Source: WTFY01 sp011523795
Lineage (GTDB): Bacteria; Pseudomonadota; Gammaproteobacteria; UBA4575
Assembly (NCBI GenBank): GCA_965207475.1
Contig: OZ242278.1
Span: forward strand, 1,488,001 to 1,552,000
DNA length: 64,000 nucleotides
Direction of reading: 5' to 3'
A program made the translations under genes and the position numbers. This document shows, piece after piece, positions 16,976 to 28,322 of this stretch. How positions within the stretch are numbered: the first letter of the stretch is position 1; every line of letters starts with the position of its first letter. The notes below the pieces were generated by a model, which was not told the DNA's origin, made no database searches, and saw only the letters and a list, made by a program, of their open reading frames with translations.

Positions 16976-18163
16976 TCACTTCATGGCCTGGATTTTGCGC
17001 CCGGCCCCGCCCGATTTCCCGGAGTTCAGGAATTCCGAGATCAGCTCCGCGTGGGTGCGCGCGTCGCGCTCGCCCAGGTCGATCAGGTAGCGCAGGTAGT
17101 CGGGCTGGAACATCAGCAGGGACAGCGAGTCCGGGCTTTTCGTGTCGCGGGTGCCGAGCCCCCGCATCAGGTAGCGGAAGGGCTGGGGCAGGGTGATCTC
17201 GTAGTCGCCGGCCAGCTTTCCGAGGTCCTCGCTGGGACGCAGGACCAGCACCCGGGTTTGCCTGAAGTGCGTGCGCGTGGCCGCGCTGATTTCGTCGTAG
17301 ACCTCGTTGATGCGGTTCATGTTGGCGGCATCGTAGTCGAGCAGGTCCAGGAACACCGAGTCCAGCAGGATGCCCACGATCTGTGCCACCGGCACGTAGC
17401 TGGAGATGACGGATTCCTCGTGCCTCGGCTGTCCGTCCTGGAACCGGGTGGAGATCGCGATGATGCGCCCGGCCCCGAGGTGCATGGCCGGCGACAGCGG
17501 AGCGATGGAGCGGATGCCGCCGTCCCCGTGCCAGCCGCCGTCGATCCTCACGGCGGGAAAGATCAGCGGCAGGGCGGTGGAGGCCATGACGTGCTCGATG
17601 GTGATCTGTGCGTTTTCGCTGCGCCTTCTTGCGCGCAGCCAGTGCTCGGCGACATTGCCCTGGAGCCAGGTCACCGAGATCCCGGTGCCGTAGTTGGTGC
17701 CGGTGACGGCCAGCACGCGCAGGCGTCCCCGTTCGAGGTTTTCCCGGATGCCGTCGATGGGATCGGTGGATTTCGCATGCAGGCGCCTCTCCAGCATCCT
17801 GCGCAGCGGGTCGTTGTCCAGCAGGCTGGGCCGGCGCCCGCCCAGGAGTTTCCCGCCCAGCACCAGGTTCAGGCCCCAGCGCACGAAGTTGCCCAGGAAA
17901 TAGCCGCTGTCGGTACGGAACACCTTGTCGGCGGTGAGGTGCAGCCACAGGTCGGCCAGGCGGTCCACCGCTTCCTCGAACCGTCCGGGATGGGCCGCCA
18001 GGTACACCGCGTTGATGGCCCCGGCCGACACGCCGGTGAGGATCGGGGGCTGGAAATCGTCGAAATGGCGGCAGATGTGGCGCAGCACCCCGACCTGGTA
18101 GGCCGCGCGCGCACCGCCCCCGGTCATCGCCAGGGCAAGGTCAGTGTTGATCGAATCCGGCAT
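16976..18163 (-). CDS. Patatin-like phospholipase
   Basis: A 395-residue lipid acyl hydrolase. The oxyanion loop LAMTGGGARAAYQVG, the nucleophile elbow GVSAGAIN (Ser) and the catalytic Asp in HGDGGIRS form the Ser-Asp pair of the family. The N-terminal part up to about residue 260 is the patatin domain; the C-terminal part (LMFQPDYLRYLIDLGERDAR) is helical and found in the bacterial RssA-like group. No signal peptide. Start 18163 is chosen because the protein then begins just ahead of the beta strand that leads to the GGGARA loop. It is divergent from aceE across 232 bases and followed by the 135-residue gene. Confidence 0.9.
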   Translation of the reverse strand: MPDSINTDLALAMTGGGARAAYQVGVLRHICRHFDDFQPPILTGVSAGAINAVYLAAHPGRFEEAVDRLADLWLHLTADKVFRTDSGYFLGNFVRWGLNLVLGGKLLGGRRPSLLDNDPLRRMLERRLHAKSTDPIDGIRENLERGRLRVLAVTGTNYGTGISVTWLQGNVAEHWLRARRRSENAQITIEHVMASTALPLIFPAVRIDGGWHGDGGIRSIAPLSPAMHLGAGRIIAISTRFQDGQPRHEESVISSYVPVAQIVGILLDSVFLDLLDYDAANMNRINEVYDEISAATRTHFRQTRVLVLRPSEDLGKLAGDYEITLPQPFRYLMRGLGTRDTKSPDSLSLLMFQPDYLRYLIDLGERDARTHAELISEFLNSGKSGGAGRKIQAMK

Positions 18164-18395
18164 AATGCTCCCGTGTCCGCACGCGATGCACGGTCCCTTC
18201 CCACGCCCGCCCCGGATTACCCGGTTTCGGGGGGTGTGCATAGCATAAAGTTGGCCGCAGCCTCGCGCCGCGCGTGCAATGCAGTCTACAATTACACATG
18301 CTGTCCAAGTTGCTAGTATAGCCCAATACACATGTTCGACACGTATCTACAGGATCTGGAAAACCCCGCGGCGGGCGGGCCTGAGGGCCGCATGC

Positions 18396-21041
<2,646 letters not shown>

Positions 21042-21047
21042 AACGCG

Positions 21048-22286
21048 ATGGCCAGGCTTGAGGAAATCCGGGTAGCGGACATCGAGGAAGGAGACCCGGT
21101 GGAAGTGGTCGAGGTGCTGGTGCGCGAAGGCGATGCGGTTGCCAGGGACCAGCCGCTGCTGAGCCTGGAGACGGAAAAGGCACTGGTTGAATACCCGTCC
21201 CCGTATGCCGGGCAGGTGAAGAGCCTGCACGTGCAGCCCGCCGACCAGGTCGTGCTGGGTGACCTGCTGGCCGTCCTGGAAGTGGAGGACGCCGCCCGGG
21301 CGGACGAGCCGGACAGGGAAGCGGTGCCTGCGCCCGCCGAGCATGCGGCGTCCGAACCCGCTTCGCCGCCGCCGCAACCGCAGCCGTCCGGCCCGGCAGG
21401 GCCCGCTCGCCCAGGCCGTGCTTACGCCAGCCCGGGCATCCACCGCTATGCGGATGAACTCGGAGTGGAACTCGGGGACGTGCAGGGCTCCGGGCGCAAC
21501 GAACGCATCCTGAAACAGGATGTCCAGCAGCATGTGCGGACCCGCATGCGACAGCCTGCAGGACAGGAAGAAACGGACCCCCTGCCGGACTTCACGGAAT
21601 TCGGGGAAACCGAAATCCGGCCGCAGACGGGCATACAAAGGCACACGGCCCGCAACCTGCTGGCTGCCTGGCGGTCCATCCCGCACGTGACCCATTTCGA
21701 GCAGGCCGACGTGACCGGCCTTGAGCGGTGCCGCAGGCAGCTGGCCGGGGAGGCCCAGGCACAGGGCGTGCGCCTCACCCCGCTGCCTTTCGTGATCAAG
21801 GCGCTGGCCGCCACGCTTGGACAGTTTCCGCAGTTCAATGCCTCCCTGGACCCGGGGGCCGGGGAGCTGGTCCTGAAAAAGTATTTCCACATCGGGGTCG
21901 CGGTGGATACCCCGCACGGCCTGCTGGTCCCCGTGCTGCGCGATGTGGACCGCAAGCCGCTGGTCGAGGTCGCACGCGAACTGGAGGCGCTTGCCGCACA
22001 GGCCCGGTCGCGCAAGCTCAAGGCCGGGCAGATGACGGGTGCCAGCATGACCGTTTCCAGCCTCGGCAAGCTGGGCGGTGAGGCCTTCACGCCGATTATC
22101 AACCCGCCGGAAGTCGCCATACTGGGCCTGTCAAGGATGCTCGAGCCGGACACGCCCGAAAAACGGAAGTGGTTGCCGCTGTCCCTTTCCTACGACCATC
22201 GCGTGATCAACGGGGCCGAGGCTGCACGGTTCTGTTCGCACCTGAAGGCGGTGCTGGAAGATATCTGGAAGCTGGTCCTGGACTGA
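21048..22286 (+). CDS. aceF: Dihydrolipoamide acetyltransferase (E2), single lipoyl domain
   Basis: A 412-residue E2. The lipoyl domain is at residues 1-80 with the lipoylated Lys in LETEKALVEYPSP, followed by a Pro/Ala-rich hinge, an E3/E1-binding segment (ASPGIHRYADELGVELGDV) and the acyltransferase core. The active-site His is in SYDHRVINGAEAARF; Asn at the position that is Asp in E. coli AceF is the Azotobacter-type variant, so not a defect. The Ser-containing TVSSLGKLGG loop is present. It has one lipoyl domain where E. coli has three. It follows aceE by six bases and precedes ald by five. No E3 (lpd) gene is in the window. Confidence 0.96.
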   Translation: MARLEEIRVADIEEGDPVEVVEVLVREGDAVARDQPLLSLETEKALVEYPSPYAGQVKSLHVQPADQVVLGDLLAVLEVEDAARADEPDREAVPAPAEHAASEPASPPPQPQPSGPAGPARPGRAYASPGIHRYADELGVELGDVQGSGRNERILKQDVQQHVRTRMRQPAGQEETDPLPDFTEFGETEIRPQTGIQRHTARNLLAAWRSIPHVTHFEQADVTGLERCRRQLAGEAQAQGVRLTPLPFVIKALAATLGQFPQFNASLDPGAGELVLKKYFHIGVAVDTPHGLLVPVLRDVDRKPLVEVARELEALAAQARSRKLKAGQMTGASMTVSSLGKLGGEAFTPIINPPEVAILGLSRMLEPDTPEKRKWLPLSLSYDHRVINGAEAARFCSHLKAVLEDIWKLVLD

Positions 22287-22291
22287 GGCGC

Positions 22292-23401
22292 ATGAAGATC
22301 GGTATTCCCAAGGAGATCAAGGCGGACGAGTACCGGGTCGCGCTGTTGCCGGTGGGTGCGCAGATGCTGGCGGCGGATGGCCACGAGGTGTACATCGAGA
22401 CCCATGCCGGGCGCGGCAGCGGGTACCATGACAGCGAGTACCGCGAGGCGGGTGCGCAGGTGGTGGACTCGGCAGATGCCGTCATGGAGGCGTGCGAGCT
22501 GCTGGTCAAGGTCAAGGAACCCCAGCCCGGAGAACTGGAACGCTACCCGCCTTCGCTCATCGTCTTCGGCTATTTCCACTTCGCGGGCTCGAGGGCCCTC
22601 ACGGAATCGTGCCTGGACCGCTCTATCACGGCGCTTGCCTACGAGACGCTCACGGACGCACGCGGCGAGCTGCCGCTGCTCAAGCCCATGAGCGAGGTGG
22701 CCGGGAAGATGTCCATCCAGGAGGGTGCGAAATGCCTGGAAAAGCCGTTCATGGGACGGGGCATCCTGCTCGGGGGGGTCGCAGGCGTGCCGCCGGCCAA
22801 CGTGCTGGTGCTGGGCGCGGGCGTGGTCGGGGCCAACGCCGCGAAGGTGGCCGCCGGACTGGGCGCCAATGTCACGATCATGGACATCGACATCGAGAAG
22901 CTCCGCCACATCGACGAGGTCATGCCGGACAATGTCACCACCGTCTATTCCGATCCCCACGCGGTGCGCCAGTTTGCCCTGCAGGCGGATCTGGTGATCG
23001 GCGCGCTGCTGATTCCCGGTGCACGCGCCCCGAGGCTGATCCGCCGTGACCTGCTGAAGGAGATGAAGCGGGGTGCCGTGCTGGTCGACGTGTCCATCGA
23101 CCAGGGAGGATGCTTCGAGACCAGCCGACCGACCTCGCACCGCGACCCGGTGTACGTGATCGATGACATCGTTCACTACTGTGTTCCCAATATCCCGGGT
23201 GCGGTCGGCCGCACCAGCAGCCAGGCGCTGTGCAACGCCACCCTGCCGTACGTGCGCAAGCTGGCCGGGCTGGGACTGAATGCGTTTCTCGAGGAGGACC
23301 GGGGCCTGCGTCAGGCCCTGAACGTGCATGCAGGAGCCCTGTGCCACCCGGGCGTGGCCGGTGCATTCCCGGATCTGCCGAGCCGTGCAGACGCCGGGTG
23401 A
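22292..23401 (+). CDS. ald: Alanine dehydrogenase
   Basis: A 369-residue enzyme that oxidatively deaminates L-alanine to pyruvate with NAD. The N-terminus MKIGIPKEIKADEYRVALLP is typical, as are VKVKEPQPGE (catalytic Lys), the Rossmann motif VLVLGAGVVGANAAKVAAGL and DQGGCFETSRPTSH with the catalytic Asp. It starts five bases after the aceF stop, so it is cotranscribed with pyruvate dehydrogenase. This order couples alanine use, or the reverse reductive amination, to acetyl-CoA supply. The length is normal. Confidence 0.95.
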   Translation: MKIGIPKEIKADEYRVALLPVGAQMLAADGHEVYIETHAGRGSGYHDSEYREAGAQVVDSADAVMEACELLVKVKEPQPGELERYPPSLIVFGYFHFAGSRALTESCLDRSITALAYETLTDARGELPLLKPMSEVAGKMSIQEGAKCLEKPFMGRGILLGGVAGVPPANVLVLGAGVVGANAAKVAAGLGANVTIMDIDIEKLRHIDEVMPDNVTTVYSDPHAVRQFALQADLVIGALLIPGARAPRLIRRDLLKEMKRGAVLVDVSIDQGGCFETSRPTSHRDPVYVIDDIVHYCVPNIPGAVGRTSSQALCNATLPYVRKLAGLGLNAFLEEDRGLRQALNVHAGALCHPGVAGAFPDLPSRADAG

Positions 23402-23473
23402 TCTGCTGCAATGTCGCAGAACCGGGTCGGCAGGAAACCGGTCCGCATGCCGGGCTGTGCATGCGTCCCGTGA

Positions 23474-23490
23474 CCGGCCGTGACGGCCGG
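23474..23490 (+). terminator. Hairpin CCGGCCG-TGA-CGGCCGG after ald
   Basis: Perfect 7-base GC arms with a 3-base loop in the 137-base gap between ald and phoX. It may end the aceEF-ald transcript, but there is no T run, so Rho dependence or another role is possible. Confidence 0.4.
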
Positions 23491-23538
23491 GCAGCCGGGT
23501 CAACCTGAAGCCCCACCCCGTACCGGACAGGAAACAAC

Positions 23539-25440
23539 ATGGGTTACACACCGGATTTCGACATGGATGACCGGCCTGCGGCCAGGGAGCATACCGGTAC
23601 CGCCTTCGGCGAGATCCTCAGGCGGCGAGTCAGCCGCCGGGGCATGCTGAAAGGATCCGCCCTGTTGGGCCTGCAGGCATCATGGCCGGGCTTCGCGCGT
23701 GCGCCCGGCACGAGCGGGCGTCCCCCGTTTCGGGAACTGGCCCATGGCCTGGACGAGACATTGCACGTGGCGGAAGGCTATTCCTGCCAGGTGCTGCTGC
23801 GCTGGGGTGACCCGCTGTTTCCCGATGCGCCGGCATTCGACCCGGCGAACCAGAACCCGGAGGCCCAGGGCAGGCAGTTCGGCTACAACAACGATTTCGT
23901 GGAATGGCTGCCCCTGCCTCGCAATGGGGATTCGTCGGTGTCCGGGCTGCTCGTGGTCAACCACGAGTTTGTGACCAGTTCCATGATGCACCCGGGTGCG
24001 CCGCGCGCGAGGGACCTCGCACGAGACCAGGTGGACACGGAGATGCAGGCCCTGGGCCTTTCGGTCGCCGAGGTCCGCAGGCAGGGAGTCACCTGGCAGG
24101 TTCAGCGTGCATCCGCTTACAACCGGCGCATCACGCCGCATACCGTCATGCGCTTTTCCGGGCCCGCACAAGGGGTCCGCAGGGTCCGCACGTCGTTCTC
24201 CCCGCAGGGCATACAGACCCTGGGCACCTTTGGCAACTGCGCGGGCAGCCGCACCCCCTGGGGGACGGTGCTCACGGCCGAGGAAAACGTGCAGTCCTAT
24301 TTCACGGGAGAGGCGAAATCCACGGAGGAGCAACGGGGCTACGAGCGGTTTGGCATGCTGGGGACGCAAACGGCGAGGTCCGCCTGGGGACGGTTCCATG
24401 AACGCTGGGACCTGGACCGGCATCCCCGGGCGGGATTGCATGCGGGATGGGTCGTCGAGATCGACCCGTATGATCCAGCGTTCATGCCCGTCAAGCGCAC
24501 GGCGCTCGGCCGGTGCAAGCACGAAGGGTGCGGGATCGTCGTCAACCGGGACGGCCGCGTGGCCGTGTACATGGGCGACGACCAGCGCTTCGAGTACATC
24601 TATCGCTTCGTTAGCCGGGAGCCATACCGGCCCGGGGACCCGGTGCACAACCTTTCCCTGCTGGACGACGGCGAGTTGTCGGTGGCCGAGTTCACCGAGC
24701 ACGGAACGCTCGTCTGGCACCCCCTGGTATGGGGTTTCGCACCGCACACCCATGCCAACGGGTTTGCCAGCCAGGCCGACGTGGTGATCGATATGCGCCG
24801 TGCGGCCGACCTGGTGGGTGCGACGCCGATGGACCGCCCGGAAGAGATCAAGGTTGACCCGCTCACGGGCCATGTGTTCGCGGTGCTGACGAACAATACC
24901 CGGCGCGTCCGCCAGGAGGTCGACCCGGCCAATCCCCGCCCGGCCAACCGCCATGGGCACATCCTCGAACTGGTGCCCCCCGAACGGGATCACAGTGCCC
25001 GGGAGTACCGCTGGGAGCCGTTTGTCCTCGCGGGCAACCCGGACGACCCGCAGGACCATGCCCGGTATCATGCCGGCGTGAGCCCGAACGGCTGGTTCTC
25101 GAACCCGGACAACTGCACGTTCGACAGGACGGGCAGGCTGTGGATTGCAACGGACGGCTTCAACGACGAGGGCATCGCCGACGGCATCTGGGTCTGTGCC
25201 TCGACCGGCCCGGACCGTGCACTGCCGAAACATTTCCTGCGGGCTCCGGTGGGCGCGGAAATCTGCAGCCCCTGCTTCACGCCGGACCACAGGACGATGT
25301 TCTGTTCCGTGCAGCATCCCGGTGAGGGTTCCGGCTATGACGGGCCTTCAACGCGCTGGCCGGATTTTGACGAGCACCTGCCGCCGCGACCATCCGTGAT
25401 CGCGGTGATGCACGATCAGGGAGAGGAGATCGGGAACTGA
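23539..25440 (+). CDS. phoX: PhoX-family (DUF839) phosphatase, Tat-exported
   Basis: A 633-residue periplasmic alkaline-phosphatase-like protein. The Tat signal RRRVSRRGMLKGSALLG is near residue 30, which fits export of a folded metalloenzyme. Family patterns are GYNNDFVEWLPLP, VNHEFVTS, GNCAGSRTPWGTVLTAEENV, GRCKHEGCG, YMGDDQRFEYIYRFVS and SPNGWFSNPDNCTFDRTGRL. PhoX uses calcium and iron to release phosphate from phosphomonoesters. The neighbouring EF-hand protein converges on it. No pho box was identified in the short upstream gap; regulation by phosphate is not shown. Confidence 0.93.
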   Translation: MGYTPDFDMDDRPAAREHTGTAFGEILRRRVSRRGMLKGSALLGLQASWPGFARAPGTSGRPPFRELAHGLDETLHVAEGYSCQVLLRWGDPLFPDAPAFDPANQNPEAQGRQFGYNNDFVEWLPLPRNGDSSVSGLLVVNHEFVTSSMMHPGAPRARDLARDQVDTEMQALGLSVAEVRRQGVTWQVQRASAYNRRITPHTVMRFSGPAQGVRRVRTSFSPQGIQTLGTFGNCAGSRTPWGTVLTAEENVQSYFTGEAKSTEEQRGYERFGMLGTQTARSAWGRFHERWDLDRHPRAGLHAGWVVEIDPYDPAFMPVKRTALGRCKHEGCGIVVNRDGRVAVYMGDDQRFEYIYRFVSREPYRPGDPVHNLSLLDDGELSVAEFTEHGTLVWHPLVWGFAPHTHANGFASQADVVIDMRRAADLVGATPMDRPEEIKVDPLTGHVFAVLTNNTRRVRQEVDPANPRPANRHGHILELVPPERDHSAREYRWEPFVLAGNPDDPQDHARYHAGVSPNGWFSNPDNCTFDRTGRLWIATDGFNDEGIADGIWVCASTGPDRALPKHFLRAPVGAEICSPCFTPDHRTMFCSVQHPGEGSGYDGPSTRWPDFDEHLPPRPSVIAVMHDQGEEIGN

Positions 25441-25458
25441 AAGTCTGGAAAGGCGGGC

Positions 25459-25764
25459 TTACTTCGCCTTGGCAGGGTGGGCGAACGGATCGGTCCACGG
25501 AGCCCGCTGCATGAACTCCGAGAACTCGACCCGGCTGATCGAGCCGTTTGCATTCTCGTCAAAACGGCGGAAGATCTCGGGCTCGGCCAGGTTGTGGACC
25601 GCCTTGGCCTCGTGCGGGTCAAGGCGCTCATTGCGATCGAGGTCTGCCCCCCAGAACAGGCCACCTTCCAGTCCCATTCCGCCTCCACCGCCGGACATGC
25701 TGGCGATGGCCGCTGCAGGGACCAGTGCCAGCCACGCGGAGAGTACGATGGATTTCATGTTCAT
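25459..25764 (-). CDS. Small exported EF-hand protein
   Basis: A 101-residue protein with a signal peptide (MKSIVLSAWLALVPAAAIAS) and two EF-hand loops: DLDRNERLDPHE and DENANGSISRVE. Both have the acidic residues and the final Glu at position 12, so calcium binding is likely. A glycine stretch (GGGGGMGLEGG) links the signal peptide to the first loop. Two nearby ATG codons, 25764 and 25758, are both possible. It converges on phoX, whose enzyme family uses calcium; a working link is only a guess. It is divergent from the potA operon across a long palindrome. Confidence 0.85.
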   Translation of the reverse strand: MNMKSIVLSAWLALVPAAAIASMSGGGGGMGLEGGLFWGADLDRNERLDPHEAKAVHNLAEPEIFRRFDENANGSISRVEFSEFMQRAPWTDPFAHPAKAK

Positions 25765-25849
25765 TGCGCTCTTCTCTCAGGATTCGTTCCGGTAGATTCA
25801 GGATATCACCGCAGAGACACTGGATGAAGCCTGCATGCTGCCTGCCGCT

Positions 25850-25877
25850 TTGTCACGCTGTGGTGCCAGCGTGACAA
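25850..25877. promoter_or_regulatory. Perfect 11-base palindrome between divergent genes
   Basis: TTGTCACGCTG (25850-25860), loop TGGTGC, then CAGCGTGACAA (25867-25877). The arms match without error. It lies 86 bases upstream of the EF-hand gene and 134 upstream of potA. It has the form of an operator for a dimeric regulator, or a very stable RNA hairpin; no T run follows in either direction. Confidence 0.55.
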
Positions 25878-26010
25878 TACCGCCTTGATGATACGACGAG
25901 TCGATCGCTATACTTGCGGGCGAGCACGGTTCCTGCATGCGTTGCAGCCGGTTGCACCTTCACCGCAGGATTCGCCAGGTCACCACCACTTTAAGAAGGT
26001 TCTACAGGAC

Positions 26011-27111
26011 ATGACAAGCACGGTCAAAAAGGATGAGGCACATGTCGTGTTCCGCGGGGTGGACAAGACCTATGACGGCAAGACGATGGTGGTGCGGGAT
26101 CTCGACCTTCACGTGGAACGAGGCGAGTTCTTCACGCTGCTCGGTCCGTCCGGGTCCGGTAAGACGACCTGCCTGATGATGCTGGCCGGCTTTGAAGCCT
26201 CCACCTCGGGTGAGATCACCATTGACGGGCGCCCCGTTCACAACCTGCCGCCGCGCAAGCGGGGTATTGGCATGGTATTCCAGAACTACGCCCTCTTTCC
26301 GAACATGACGGTGGGACAGAATCTCTCCTTCCCGCTGGAGGTCAGGGGTATTCCCTCGGCCGACCGGGCAGAGCGCGTGCGCCGCACGCTTGCCATGGTT
26401 CGACTGGAGGGCATGGAGGACCGCCGTCCGGGTGAACTCTCGGGAGGCCAGCAGCAGCGCGTTGCCATCGCCCGTGCACTCGTGTTCGAACCGTCCCTGG
26501 TGCTCATGGATGAGCCGCTCGGGGCACTGGACCGGCGGCTGCGGGAGGAGTTGCAGTTCGAGATCCGCAACATCCAGCAGGAACTCGGGCTGACCGTCGT
26601 ATATGTCACGCATGACCAGCAGGAGGCCATGGCGATGTCGACCCGGGTGGCCGTCTTTCACAGGGGCCAGGTGCAGCAGATTGCCACGCCCGAAGTCCTC
26701 TATGAAGAACCCGAACGGGAATTTGTCGCGCGCTTCATCGGGGACAACAATATCCTGCGTGGTCATGTCCTGTCCGCGGACGAGGGTCAGTGCATCGTCG
26801 ATACGCCGGGTGGTGAGGTCAAGGCGTTTCCCGTGTACCGCTGCCGTCCCGGTGAAAAGGTGGCGCTTGCCATCCGTCCCGAACGGGTCGGACTTGCCCA
26901 GCCCCGCACCTACAGCAACGAGTTCGAGGTCGACCTCCGTGATATACTTTTCGTGGGGGATCACCTGCGCATGCGGGTCAAGGTCTGCGGCAATTCGAAC
27001 TTTATCATCAAGCTGCCGAACATCGCGGGGCACGGGGCCGTACTGAAGGGTGATCGCGTGCGCATCGGTTGGGGAATCATGGACTGCCGTGCGCTTCCTG
27101 ACGAGGAGTAG
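26011..27111 (+). CDS. potA: ABC transporter ATPase, spermidine/putrescine type
   Basis: A 366-residue ATPase. Walker A GPSGSGKTT, Q-loop VFQNYALFPNMTV, signature LSGGQQQRVAIARAL, Walker B LVLMDEPLGALD and H-loop VYVTHD are all present, followed by a C-terminal TOBE-like domain (LAIRPERVGLAQ). It energises the transporter formed with the next three genes. ATG 26011 is preceded by AAGAAGG and gives the usual family length; the frame continues upstream without similarity. Substrate specificity (polyamine or a related cation) is inferred from family and gene order. Confidence 0.93.
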   Translation: MTSTVKKDEAHVVFRGVDKTYDGKTMVVRDLDLHVERGEFFTLLGPSGSGKTTCLMMLAGFEASTSGEITIDGRPVHNLPPRKRGIGMVFQNYALFPNMTVGQNLSFPLEVRGIPSADRAERVRRTLAMVRLEGMEDRRPGELSGGQQQRVAIARALVFEPSLVLMDEPLGALDRRLREELQFEIRNIQQELGLTVVYVTHDQQEAMAMSTRVAVFHRGQVQQIATPEVLYEEPEREFVARFIGDNNILRGHVLSADEGQCIVDTPGGEVKAFPVYRCRPGEKVALAIRPERVGLAQPRTYSNEFEVDLRDILFVGDHLRMRVKVCGNSNFIIKLPNIAGHGAVLKGDRVRIGWGIMDCRALPDEE

Positions 27112-27197
27112 CCTCCGGCCAGGCCCGCGCAGGCGGTGATACGCGTATCGGCAGCAGGACATGGAAAAACCTGCAGCCGGACAAATGAGGGAATGCT

Positions 27198-28322
27198 ATG
27201 AAGACGAATCCAAACAAGCAGAAAAAAACCTGGCACGGGGCAAGGGTCTGGGCGGTCGGTGCCGTGCTGGCGTGTCTGACCGGCCTGCCCGGGGTCACTA
27301 TGGGCGCCGAATCGATCACGGTGGTTTCCTGGGGCGGCTCCTATGCCCGGGCCTGGGAGAAAGCGATCCTTGAGCCCTTCACGGCCGAGACGGGTGTCGA
27401 AGTGCGCCTGGAGAGCTACAACGGCGGCCTGGCCCAGGTCAGGGCGCAGGTCGAGACGGGCAACGTGCACTGGGACATCGTGGACCTCGAGTTCGCGGAT
27501 CTTGCACGCGGATGTGACGAGGGCCTGTTCGAATTTGTCGATATCGACCAGTTGCCCCCGGCACCCGACGGCACCCTGGCGCGAGTGGACTACTTCGATG
27601 GGACCTATTCGGACTGCGGCGGCGGCGGAATCTTCTACTCGACGATCTATGCCTATAACACCAAGAGTTTTCCCGGGGAGAAGCCGTCCACCATCGAGGA
27701 CTATTTCGATCTCGGGAAGTTTCCCGGCCGTCGGGGCATGCGGCGCACCCCCGGGGTGAACCTGGAGTTCGCGCTGATGGCGGACGGGGTGGCTCCGGGC
27801 GAGGTGTACGAGGTGCTCGACACGCCGGAGGGTCTGGACCGTGCCTTTCGCAAGCTGGACACGATCAAGGATCATATTGTCTGGTGGGAGGCCGGGGCCC
27901 AGCCGCCGCAGATGCTGGCCGACCAGGAGGTGGTGATGAGCACGGCCTACAACGGCAGGATTTTCAATGCCCAGGTGATCGAGAACCAGCCGCTGGTGAT
28001 CGTCTGGGATGGCCAGGTGCTCGATTACGGCCAGATCGCGATCGTCACCGGGACGCCCAACATGGAGCTGTCGAGAGAATTCCTGCAGTATGCTTCCCGG
28101 GTGGAGTCGATGGCAGCGATAGGGCGCTACATTGCGTACAGTCCGACCCGCCACTCGGGTGTCGATCTCTTCACCACGCATGCGGAGACGGGTGTGGAGA
28201 TGCGCCCGCACATGCCGAGTGCACCGGAGAATTTGAAGCGTGCGTTGCGCAACGACTGGGAGTGGTGGAGCGATAACGCGGAGGAAGTGCACGAGCGGTT
28301 TAGCGCGTGGCTCAATCGCTGA
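27198..28322 (+). CDS. potD: ABC transporter periplasmic substrate-binding protein, polyamine type
   Basis: A 374-residue exported protein. The signal peptide is VWAVGAVLACLTGLPG...TMGA, followed by the family start ESITVVSWGGSYARAWEKAI. Further family patterns are HWDIVDLEFADLARGCDEG, GGIFYSTIYAYNT and VMSTAYNGRIFNAQ. It binds the substrate in the periplasm and hands it to the two permeases. GAGGGAATGCT precedes ATG 27198. Its last codons overlap the GTG of the first permease by 16 bases. The ligand could be putrescine, spermidine or another amine. Confidence 0.9.
   Translation: MKTNPNKQKKTWHGARVWAVGAVLACLTGLPGVTMGAESITVVSWGGSYARAWEKAILEPFTAETGVEVRLESYNGGLAQVRAQVETGNVHWDIVDLEFADLARGCDEGLFEFVDIDQLPPAPDGTLARVDYFDGTYSDCGGGGIFYSTIYAYNTKSFPGEKPSTIEDYFDLGKFPGRRGMRRTPGVNLEFALMADGVAPGEVYEVLDTPEGLDRAFRKLDTIKDHIVWWEAGAQPPQMLADQEVVMSTAYNGRIFNAQVIENQPLVIVWDGQVLDYGQIAIVTGTPNMELSREFLQYASRVESMAAIGRYIAYSPTRHSGVDLFTTHAETGVEMRPHMPSAPENLKRALRNDWEWWSDNAEEVHERFSAWLNR

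Noticed and set aside
22190..23551. Minus-strand frame opposite ald
   Set aside because: Shadow of a clearly identified alanine dehydrogenase.
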